Source: Gymnopus androsaceus JB14 (taxonomy: Eukaryota; Basidiomycota; Agaricomycetes; Agaricales; Omphalotaceae). From it: 64,000 bases of DNA. The stretch lies in NCBI GenBank assembly GCA_009733575.1, contig ML769547.1, positions 1 through 64,000 of the forward strand, given 5' to 3'. This document shows, piece by piece, positions 54,998 through 64,000 of this stretch (its first letter is position 1; the number at the start of each line of letters is the position of its first letter). The position numbers and the translations under genes were made by a program. Below the pieces are notes generated by a model. That model made no database searches and was not told the origin of the DNA. It worked only from the letters and a program-made list of their open reading frames with translations.

Positions 54998-56906
54998 AAA
55001 AGCAAGGCATGTTCTTCAATCCGTGACTTCTGTAGTGGCCATCGCGGCCTTCGCAGGGGCCAAAATCCTCTATGCAGGGGTCAACGAGGTGGGAGATTTC
55101 ATCGTGTCAATTCTTATGGCACTGAACTTCATAGTCTGGCGGTGAATTTGGTGTTGGCGGAACGCCAGGGACTGGTCTTCCGGGAGAGTTCGGGACCACA
55201 TACGCCTTCATTAACAAGGTGAGTTCATTTATGCAGCGATAGTACAGCCTGATAGCTATCTTGCCTCACAGAGCACCGTGGACATCTGGGTCGACACTAA
55301 TCGAATCAACTTTTTCCGCGTTACTTTGCTCATGGAAAGAATGTGTCCTCTTGCTACTGGCCTTGGAAGAAACTTCAATGAGACTGTCAGCATCCTAGAC
55401 TATATCTATAGAATTCGACTGATTTTAGAGTGCAGTATTTCAGCGAATACGAAGACGCGATCAACTATATCACTATCACCAAGGGAGCCTATGCGTTGAT
55501 TGATCCTCACAACTACATGGTCAGTTGGGTCCAAACCAATTCCGTTCTCAATTAGCTGAATATCTCTACAGAGATACAAGTATGGATTTTCATACGCAAT
55601 CGAAACCTCGTTAACAGATTGTATTCAGCGATCCATCCGACCAGCCCTTTAGCGGAAGCGTAAGTCAAATCATGACTTGGTCCTCCAAGTCCTCACACGG
55701 CCTCCATGATAGGTCATCGGCAACACTACCGACCCCACTGCAGCCACAACCGAACAATTCCAAGAGTTCTGGACCGAGCTTGCCGGTCGCTTCGTCGACA
55801 ACCCCAATGTCGTTTTTGGGATCAACAACTGAGCCTCACGACATGGTTGGTCTCTTTTCCTCTCCCTTTTACGCGTCACTGTGTTCTGATTTGCGCATTG
55901 AATTAATTTACTAGCCCACTTCCTTGATCCTTAAAAATGACCAGGCAGCAGTCGATGGTATACGCTCAACAGGTGCCAAGCAACTCATTCTCGCTCCCGG
56001 GAACGGCTTCACTGGAGGCCACTCTTGGACACAGATTACTGGCGAGAACGATGATCCTTCTAGCGAGTGGCTGTTTAAGCTGGTGGATCCGTTAAGAAAT
56101 ACTGCTATCGATATCCATGAATATCTCGGTTCAGTGAGGTTGAAACTTGGAGGAACAGATGCTGATAAACAACATTCTTAGACATAGACTTTTCGGGTTC
56201 TCATAATACTTGCACACAGGCTGGTTAGTATAATCCATACCTGTTGTTCTCTCCGTTGCTCATGGAATGTAAAGGCCCAAGCAACCTCGCAAATCTTACC
56301 TCCTGGCTCCAGGAACACAACCTCAAGTCAGTTTCCCTTACTTTATTCTCATCTATTAAACATAACCCTTCCTTCCCAGAGCGGTCATCAGTGAATTCGG
56401 CGGTTCGAACGACCCCACATGTTTGGAGGTAAGCGACACGCTTCGATCCACTCTCATCTCGACGGCATCTCACTTTTCCACATAGCTCGTCCCCCAAATG
56501 CTCGAATACCTCGCTGCGAACGACGTGTACATTGGCTGGACGGCTTGGGCTGCTGGTCCTCGTGCGTAATGCCTTTCTTCTTTGACATTATTTGATCTGT
56601 CTAATATAATCGACATGATTACATTACAGTCTGGGGAACGAACTCGGGCTGTTGTGGGCCCGAAGTCGGTAGCCTTGAGCCTGGTCAGCTTAGCATAGAC
56701 GGAGGTCCAAAGTATGTAACATCTTCCTGCAATCATTGAAGATGTGTACTTACTTTTTGTATTATAGCGGTTATACGACTCTTTGGGAAGCGGTTATTCA
56801 GCAAACCATTGATATCCCTAGTAAGTCGATTTATTTGTTGTCTTGTACAAGGGAGCTGACGGGCCACGCAGACTTGAAGCGTAGCGGAACGTCGAGTCTT
56901 TCGTAA
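54984..56906 (+). CDS. GH5 endoglucanase, copy 1 (no CBM1; frame break at the catalytic motif)
   Basis: ATG 54984 opens a signal-anchor-like N-terminus (VTSVVAIAAFAGAKILYAGV) then GEFGVGGTPGTGLPGEFG, INFFRVTLLMERMCP, GAYALIDPHNY, APGNGFTGGHSWTQITGE, AIDIHEYL, nucleophile motif SEFGGSNDPTC and YTTLWEAVIQQTIDIP, ending TAA 56904-56906. The order matches subfamily-5-type endo-beta-1,4-glucanases, secreted enzymes that cut cellulose internally. The acid/base motif NEPHDM is split by an extra T at about 55830 (GINN then a stop). There is no Ser/Thr linker or cellulose-binding module. About ten short introns are used. The paralogue at 60314-62573 has the motif intact. It is either a pseudogene or a sequence error. 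Confidence 0.75.
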
Positions 56907-57472
56907 GGAAGCCTCAGGAAGATTTAGTGTGGAAGGTCGATACGACGATATGCTACTATACCCACTGTATGTTACTTGTATGTACTATATTGTATCGTTC
57001 AAAGAGGATTGAGCGATGGACTCGTTTTTTTCTATTATTCAAGTACCTGTACTTTGAGTTTCGGAAGAGTCGGAAACAACGTCGCACTGCAATACGAAGT
57101 TTTACATCCCAGACTCAATAAGAATCATGGATGCCATTATGGAGACGTTGACTTATTAAAAGCGTTGTGAACTTGCCCTCCCAGTAATACTTACATATAG
57201 ACTGATAGAATAGATTATTGTAAGCTACCAATGGAATGCAAGTCGGAACCTCAGCAGTTCAGAAATAATGATTTGATTTGGTTGACGAGATACATGGATA
57301 AGTTGAGATAGTACATAACATGCGGTTGGGGTAGTACGAGGTGTCTCTACGGAAAAATGGGAGGTAGGTGGGTTGGATAAATAATAATACATACAATACA
57401 CAGCGAGATCTAGACGAATGAAATAGCGATAGTAGAGTTGGACGACTTCGTTATTTTAGGATGGTGTCGCGT
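56907..57472. other. Intergenic region between convergent genes
   Basis: Shared 3' flank of GH5 copy 1 (plus strand) and RNR2 (minus strand). It is AT-rich, with poly-A/T-like runs (near 57366). No gene or repeat was recognised. Confidence 0.4.
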
Positions 57473-59033
57473 TTAAAAATCTTCATCGAGGACACTACAA
57501 AAAAAAAAGGATAAAGCACGGTCAGTAACGAAGACCAAGTATACCAAGCCAGTGAAGCAAAAAAGAAAAAGAAAAAAAAACAGCCCACTCACAAAGTCGA
57601 CCTGGACCCAACCGTAGTGCCGCCCTCACCCGAATGGCTAACCCCAGCTTTCGAATAATCGGATACCCGCTTCTCGAAAAAGTTGGTCTTTCCTTGAAGC
57701 GAGATCATGTCCATGAAATCGAATGGGTTGGTCGAGTTGTACACTTTGGGGTTGCCGAGGGCGACAAGGAGACGGTCGGCGACGAATTCGATGTATTGAC
57801 ACATGAGGGTGGCGTTCATGCCAATGAGACTGACAGGGAGGGCGTCTGAAAAAGTAATTAGACAAGACATGAATTAGATTAGGGAACATACCAGTCAAAA
57901 ACTCCTGCTCAATAGCCACGGCTTCAGTAATGATGTGCTTCACGGTATCGGGATGAGGGCGACGTTTCAGGTGATTAAAGAGTAGACACGCAAAGTCTGT
58001 GTGCATCCCCTCATCACGACTGATGAGCTCGTTTGAGAAGGTCAATCCAGGCATCAAACCACGCTTCTTCATCCAAAAGATGGAAGCAAAGGAGCCAGAA
58101 AAGAAGATACCCTCGACGGCGGCAAAAGCGACTAGTCGCTCTCCAAACACTGAGTGTTCGTCGGTAATCCAACGGATAGCCCAGTCGGCCTTGCGCTTGA
58201 TGCAAGGGATGGTTTCAATGGCATCGAACAGGAAGTCACGTTGTTCAGGGTCCTTGATATACGTGTCAATGAGGAGCGAGTAGGTTTCAGAATGGATATT
58301 CTCCATCATGATTTGAAAGCCATAGAAGCAGCGCGCTTCGGCAACTTGGACCTCGTTTGAGAAACGCTCCAAAAGATTTTCGTTCACAATGCCATCGGAT
58401 GCTGCGAAAAAGGCAAGAACACGGGAAATGAAGAAGCGTTCGTTCTCATTCAGGCGGTTGTTCCAGTCGTGATTGTCTTTGGATAGATCCATTTCTTCGG
58501 CAGTCCAGAATGAGGCTTCGGCTTTTTTGTACATTTGCCAAATCTAAAAGCAGGTAAGAATGACAAAAGAGGCGTCTGGTAAACGTTGAGCAAACCTCAT
58601 GGTACTGTATAGGGAACAAGACAAAGCGACGCCTTGACTCTTGAAGAAGAGGCTCCTCGCCTGAAAAAGGTAAACTGTCAGATAAAGACACATGAGAGAC
58701 GCGTAGAACATACTTTCTGGCAGTTCTATTTCACCAACAAAACGTTTTCGCAGAGCATCGAGCTTGGCTTCCGAGTCATCACTGTCTTCTTCGTCGTCGT
58801 CGTCTCGTCGTCCTCTTGCTCGCTGGCCTGCTCTTCGTCAACAATAGCTTTGAGAAGTGTGGTTTTCTTGGTCTTTGGCTTTGTAGGCGAGTCGAGCGTA
58901 AACGACGCCAAGGCAGCAGCAGCCTAAAAGAAAAGCGACAATGAGCGAGCGCGAATTATTACGAGTGGTTCTTTAATACCTTTTTGCTGGGTGTAGGACC
59001 TGGAGAAGGAAGACGGGTGGGAGTGGTAGCCAT
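57473..59033 (-). CDS. RNR2: Ribonucleotide reductase small subunit (R2)
   Basis: ATG 59033 ([18 protein letters not shown]) to TAA 57473-57475. It carries the R2 core: [36 protein letters not shown] with the first iron ligand, [38 protein letters not shown] holding the Glu/His ligands and the radical Tyr, [29 protein letters not shown] and [14 protein letters not shown]. The last exon gives FVLDEDF, the peptide that docks to the large subunit. It makes the tyrosyl radical for dNTP synthesis. In the acidic N-terminal run (near 58804) one base of a GAC repeat appears missing, breaking the frame between ASEQEDD and [12 protein letters not shown]. This is improbable for an essential gene and points to a sequence error. 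Confidence 0.93.
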
Positions 59034-59293
59034 TGGAGTTTAGGGAGATGATGGGTGTAACAAGTCAAGGGTTGTCGGACTGTGAGGGTTTTAAACCAAA
59101 CAAAAAAAAAATCGCGTCAACGCGGAGCACGTGCCCGGGCCGGTGTGTCATTCACCACGTTAGGTCCAGACCGCATGGCCCAGCCGCCTCCGGAGAAATC
59201 GCTCTCCGCGCCTCTTAAACTCAACCATCGCGTAAAGTTCATTGCTGTCGGTACCGATTCACACCCATAATCTGAGCTCATCGAACAAGCACA
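59034..59293. promoter_or_regulatory. Divergent promoter, RNR2 / dehydroquinase
   Basis: Only 260 bp separate the two ATGs. It contains a paired CGCG motif (cgcgtcaacgcg, 59113-59124), close to but not matching the MCB box ACGCGT that drives S-phase expression of RNR genes in yeasts, and an E-box CACGTG at 59129-59134. There are A-runs on the RNR2 side. The assignment of regulators is inference. Confidence 0.5.
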
Positions 59294-59863
59294 ATGTCTC
59301 GATCCGTTCTTCTAATCAACGGTCCCAATCTCAATCTTCTCGGCACTCGTGAACCGCACATTTACGGCCACGAAACTCTCCCCGACGTTATCGCCCTCGC
59401 AAAGCAGAATGCAGAAGAAGCTGAACGTCAAATTGTATGACTTTCAGAGTAACCATGAGGGTGCTATCGTAGACAGGATCCAGCAGGCCAGAGAGGAAGG
59501 CATCAAAGGGATTATTATTAATCCAGGTTTGTATTCTTCGTCTTTGAATAAATCTTCACTTATTCTAAATCTAATCTCATCTACAGGTGCTTATACTCAC
59601 ACCTCAGTTGCTATCCGAGACGCCCTCCTCGGTGTAAACATCCCATTCATCGAGCTTCATGTCACCAATGTGCATTCTCGTGAAGCTTTCAGACATCACT
59701 CGTACTTTTCTGACAAGGCTACTGCTATCATAGTTGGATTTGGCGTCAAGGGATACGGTACGTATACCCGAACTTTATGGGTATTGTTTGCCTCCTATCT
59801 TCATCTGACTGTCTTCTAGAATACGCTCTGGACTTTGTGGCAACTAGTCCCAAATTTGCCTAA
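59294..59863 (+). CDS. Type II 3-dehydroquinate dehydratase (frame break)
   Basis: ATG 59294 ([20 protein letters not shown]) carries the type II signature with the active-site Tyr region (GTREPHIYG). It is followed by [55 protein letters not shown] and [12 protein letters not shown] is at 59861-59863. Two short introns are present. The enzyme interconverts 3-dehydroquinate and 3-dehydroshikimate; the stand-alone form in fungi serves quinate catabolism, as the shikimate route uses the AROM fusion. One extra base near 59426 shifts the frame between NAEEAE and VKLYDFQSN. It is divergent from RNR2. Confidence 0.85.
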
Positions 59864-60313
59864 CCGGTTTCAATCGAACTTGGATTGACTGTGGATGGAT
59901 GGAAATATCGTCAAGTGTAATATGTATGAGATAACAAGACTCAATGCCCATAACATGTTCTCAAGTGCTGTGTATAACTATACGCTAGAAGTGCCCGATC
60001 AACCAAGTGCTTGGTCTGGTCTGATCAGCGTCTGGTAGACGGAAAGCCTATCACATGGACTACGGTCTGGGATTGGAAGTTAAACAGTTATATATTGAGA
60101 CAGCATGTTAGCCTACGAATCCGAAAGGAGGTCAGTCGAGAGCTTTCAGCTTGCATCGTAAATTATTGAGCTCGACTTGGTCGCATTATGAATTTTGAGC
60201 GAAATTTTTTTTAAAATTGATATTCCATTTCATGATTGGAGCACTTCTTTTTCGACGAGTTCACTGTATGATAGATAGCAAGTCCAACCCCTAAAATAAA
60301 TGATACAGACATC
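59864..60313. other. Intergenic region between convergent genes
   Basis: Shared 3' flank of dehydroquinase (plus) and GH5 copy 2 (minus). No gene, RNA or repeat was recognised. Confidence 0.4.
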
Positions 60314-62573
60314 TTAAGTCAAGCACTGGCTGAAGTAGGGGTTCGACACCTGGCATGTAGAGCCAGAGGCGCAAGCAGTTGCTCCAGCTCCAGCCGATAC
60401 CACCACTAGAAGATAGAAGATGAAGGATTGGTCAGTAATAAAGAGAAAACTACACATTGAAAACTCACCACTGGCCGAACAAGGTTTGCGTCGCGCTAGG
60501 CGCAGTACTGGTGCTGGTGCTTGTACCAGTGACGCTAGTGGTGCCAGTTCCTGTGGTGCCAGTGCTAGTTAAAACAGAATGAACAAACGGTTTACAAAGG
60601 GATTCTTGTGCCTCTTACGAGTTCCCGAGACCGGACGTTCCGCTGCGCTGCAAGTCTACGATTCACGATACCAATCAGTTTCCAAAAATTACCCATGTAG
60701 TAGGATTAGAGCGCTTACCACCGAGATTGATGGTTTGCTGGATCACCGCTTCCCAAACCGTCGTGTAACCGCTACAGTAGATTACTTCGTGAGTATCTAT
60801 GTAAGATGAGTCAAGACATGAAAAACTTACTCTGCACCACCTTCCGCATTAACCTGACCGGGCTCAAGGCTGCCAACTGTAGTTCCGCAACAGGCGGAGT
60901 TCGTTCCCCAGACTGGATTGTGGAATAATCAATTAGTGTAATGCGGGATGGCGCAGAAGCTAATACGCACAAGGTCCTGCAGCCCAAGCCGACCATCCAA
61001 TGTAAACATCGTTTTCAGAAAGATATTGAATGAGTTGTGGGAGTAGCTAAGTAAGATATCATCACTACTAGTACTGGGCGCAAAATAAACGCGAAAGGGT
61101 ATACCTCCAAACAAGTGGGGTCGTTGGATCCACCGAATTCACTGACGACGGCTCTAAAGAAGGAAGGAAAATTCAGTATATGCGGCAAGTAGTGAACAAA
61201 CCAAGACTGACTTGAGGTTGAACTCCTGGAGCCAGCTCGTAAGTGCAGCAAGGTTGCTTGGACCTTTAAGATACATTCCGTTAGTAACGTACGAGTAACG
61301 CTAATAGGGGCAAGTATACCAGGCTGTGTGCAAGTTTCATGAGTCCCAGAAAAGTCCTCATCTAAGCAAGTTCGTCTGCGCATTAGTTCCACGTCCTTTG
61401 AACTCGACTGAAACCCTACGAACCGAGATATTCATGAATATCAATAGCTGTGTTGTTCAACGGATCGACCAGCATGAACAACCACTCGCTAGAAGGGTCA
61501 TCGTTTTCACCAGTAACCTGTGTCCACGAATGGCCTCCAGTGAAGCCGTTACCGGGTGCTAGAATGAGTTGCGTAGCGCCAGTTGAACGAATACCGTTGA
61601 TTGCTGCTTGGTCGTTTTCGAGGATCAGAGAAGTGGCCTGGACGAGGGAATAGTCAGACTTGAAATTTGGAACGCGAAGAGAGACCAACCATGTCATGAG
61701 GTTCATTGTTAATTCCAAAGACGACCTTAGGGTTGCTGACGAAGCGACTGGCAAGCTCGGTCCAGAACTCTTGGAATTGTGCAGTGGTTGCTGCTTTGGG
61801 ATCGGTAGTATCGCCGATGATCTGTTGTAGAGGTCTATAAGTACAAGACCCGGAGTGAGAAAATTCTACGTACGCTCCCGCTATCCGGCTGGTCGGATGG
61901 ATCACTGAATACAATTTGTTAACACAAGGATTCGACTGCGCATGAATATCCATACTTGTATCTCTGTCAAGTGAGAGACTTGAGAGCGGACCGAATGTAG
62001 GCAGAGGAGAGCACTGACCATATAATTGTGAGGATCAATCAACGCATAAGCCCCTTTGGTGACAGTGATGTAGTTGATTGCGGCTTCGTATTCGCTGAAA
62101 TACTAAAACAGGATTCTTAAATAAATACACCACTCCTGGGTCCAGGATACTCACAGTCTCATTGAAAGTGCTTCCAAGGCCAGTAGCGACAGGACACATT
62201 CTTTCCATAAGCATCGTGACCCGGAAAAAGTTGATTTGATTAGTGTCCACCCAGGTGTCCACGGTGGCCTATGAGAGGTAAGATATTAGTATCACATCCA
62301 TAGACGAAGACTCACTTCGTTGATAAATTCATAGGTCACTCCAAATTCTCCTGGAAGGCCAGTCCCCGGTGTTCCGAAAACGCCAAATTCACCACCAGAC
62401 TATACACATAGCCTCAATAAGTACCAGCAGAAACACGACACGAAACGACGCAGAAAGAGCCCTACCTCATTGACACCTGCATAGATGATTGTAGCCCCTG
62501 CGCACGCTGCGATGGAAACCACAGCAAGAGTGGACTTGAGCACAAGCCTCAGTTTTTCGGTCAAGAACATCAT
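60314..62573 (-). CDS. GH5 endoglucanase with C-terminal CBM1, copy 2
   Basis: ATG 62573 opens an N-terminal hydrophobic segment (TLAVVSIAACAGATIIYAG). The GH5 blocks are GVFGTPGTGLPGEFG, INFFRVTMLMERMCP, GINNEPHDM with intact acid/base Glu (61692-61709), HSWTQVTGENDDPSSEW, AIDIHEYL, SEFGGSNDPTC with the nucleophile, and GYTTVWEAVIQQTI. A Ser/Thr/Gly linker (near 60500-60570) leads to a fungal cellulose-binding module: TLFGQW/CGGIGWS and GATACASGSTCQVSNPYFSQ, ending TAA 60314-60316. It is a secreted cellulase that breaks internal bonds. One base too many near 60388 (inside the CBM1, between GWS and GATAC) breaks the frame. The catalytic domain shows no break. It is the inverted paralogue of copy 1. 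Confidence 0.82.
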
Positions 62574-63316
62574 TTTTGAGTCCTAAGTGGGCTGTGAAAG
62601 CAATAACGACTACTCTGGCGTCCTTCCTTATAAACCGAGGCGGCATAAATACTCTCAGCGTAGTAAGCAACCGGGAAGGTAGTCTGACCCAGTTCCATAC
62701 TGTTACCAGGCGGAAATTTTTCGGATTCTGCGTTGAGGAGCTGCAGAGTTGATTATTATTCGAGATATTACCGAAAAACGCATGTGAACTTGACCAATGG
62801 GATTTGGGACGTGCTCTGGTCTAATGCATGCAAAGATCAGAGAGCGCTTCTCCGTATGTTCTAAATAAAGTGCAAGAGAGCCACGTACTGTGGCAGAACC
62901 AACTCTATCCAAAGTCTATCGGACTCTTTAATTCGAATTCCAAAATAAGCATGTTTCTTCCCTGGTCCTGGTCCCCCATGATACTGATGACTCGCATCAG
63001 CGGAGTAGTGAATTTATATCCCTTGGAGTCAAGTAGTGGCTGTATTGGTAGTAACGCCGTGAATTACCCTTGCTATTCTCCTTTTAAGAATTTTCGTATC
63101 TTCGTTCGTGGATTGTGCAAGGAACGTAGAATATTTATGCCTTCGGAGAAATAGCACTCGGAGAGGACACGTACAAGCACCGGAATCGATTGGTAAAGAA
63201 AAAGGCTAACACAGAGACAAAAGGTTAAGGGATCGGTTAGAATAACGAGAGGGTTAGGCTCTGGCTGGGCACCAAATTTCAGATCCCTAAAAAGCAGAAG
63301 GACCCAATCTGAATTA
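62574..63316. other. Upstream region of GH5 copy 2, no other gene
   Basis: Presumed promoter of the GH5 gene: a TATA-like tttataagg (minus strand, near 62626) and cataaatac (plus strand, 62643). The rest has no supported gene. Confidence 0.4.
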
Positions 63317-64000
63317 TTAATTAGTAAGTAATTGAGGTGGGACATGGACATGCTGCGAAGGAACACGACTATACTGCTTCAAAGTCTTTCCAGAGCAGAA
63401 TTTGGTCAATGAGTGTTTGGAGTTCCTTTCAAAATGGGGTATCACTGTTTCTAAGTGAAAGAGTCCGCATCGCGATCGGTAAGCCGAATTGAATAACTCG
63501 ACGGTTGTCTTGGTTGTGGATGAGAAAGGCAACCCAAAAGAATACATTATGGCCAGCATTGTTTTAGAGTGTTGCCTCGCCCACTGGCATGGACTCTTTC
63601 TCGCGTTCAACAAACAATGTAGCAAATTTGGATATGTTATTGCGGTATGCGGAGATGTGCTGAGGCCATTTTTCTCGATACTGGATCTGAATTCGTATAA
63701 CATTCAAGTCAGGAAGGTTTGTGCTGTAAGAAAGGCGAAAGTCTTACCAGAATACAAAACACATTTGGATCCAGGGTTACCATAACCTTTTCAAGGGGAA
63801 TGTCCATCGGCCTTTGAGCAGCTTCATCGATCATAGAAAAGTGACAAGTCGGAACCTTCGCTTTGTAAGCCATGATTTCCAACCGATGTTCGGGGACCAT
63901 CGACTTTATATGTACCAGCTGTTAGCAAGTCTACTGTCTTAATAATTAACAATTAACAACGATAAAACATACTTTAGCTCGTCCTGCACATTCACTCGCA
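63317..64000 (-). CDS. Hypothetical gene running off the right edge (partial)
   Basis: On the minus strand the piece VNVQDELK, a GT-AG intron (about 63920-63972), and HIKSMVPEHRLEIMAYKAKV, PTCHFSMIDEAAQRP and DIPLEKVMVTLDPNVFCIL join in frame. The piece then reaches a GT donor near 63747. A further ORF to 63317 (MLYEFRSSIEKNG...) may be a later exon. The start lies outside the window. No family is recognised; the good splice and composition support a gene. Confidence 0.35.

Noticed and set aside
1..64000. CRISPR arrays, bacterial operons, ribosome-binding sites or riboswitches
   Set aside because: The sequence is eukaryotic nuclear DNA with spliceosomal introns; the only regular tandem array has no spacers.

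Overview
The window reads as nuclear DNA of a filamentous basidiomycete, most likely an Agaricomycete. The genes carry many short (about 50-60 bp) GT-AG introns. The families are typical of that group: RTA1-like 7TM proteins, a VIT/VWA protein, GH5 cellulases with a CBM1, NAD formate dehydrogenase, kinase-like proteins and many hAT and Ty3 elements. There is no bacterial operon structure.

Layout. 1-2.4 kb: a Cys-rich nuclear-type protein gene and an intron-containing tRNA-Thr(CGT). 2.4-6.2 kb: a complete hAT transposon with matching 8-bp target duplications. 6.3-12.9 kb: two diverged direct repeats of about 2.5 kb flanking an NmrA-like reductase gene. 13.3-16.2 kb: a Ser/Thr-rich single-pass membrane protein. 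17.2-22.6 kb: a tandem duplication of an RTA1-like gene with two oppositely oriented LINE tails between the copies. 23.2-34.3 kb: a small hypothetical gene, a degenerate kinase-like gene, a VIT/VWA gene, a short-chain dehydrogenase and a mitochondrial-type class III CoA-transferase. 34.9-36.8 kb: a small secreted or membrane protein, a 20-bp minisatellite and a tRNA-Ser(GCT) whose 5' half is repeated on the far side of the minisatellite. 37-46.6 kb: a dense transposon nest (foldback element, hAT-like element invaded by a solo LTR and a truncated Ty3 element, then three more inverted-repeat elements). 48-53.7 kb: a Cys-rich gene, formate dehydrogenase and an aldo/keto reductase. 55-62.6 kb: two convergent GH5 cellulase paralogues enclosing the divergent pair RNR2 (ribonucleotide reductase small subunit) and type II dehydroquinase.

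Functionally this looks like lignocellulose and small-molecule metabolism (GH5, dehydroquinase, formate dehydrogenase, AKR, SDR, NmrA, CoA-transferase) plus housekeeping RNR2, broken up by mobile DNA. There is no single operon-like system. An important caveat is that a dozen otherwise well-conserved genes contain one or two isolated single-base frame breaks. One is in the essential RNR2 gene, inside a GAC run. Either many genes are decaying or the assembly carries indel errors. I mark these breaks but do not treat them all as pseudogenes. The best-supported observations are the exactly bounded transposons, the direction-biased G:C to A:T changes in one LTR, the tRNA-Ser half/minisatellite arrangement, the RTA1 duplication with LINE fragments at its junctions, and micro-exons of 8 and 17 nt in FDH and RTA1.
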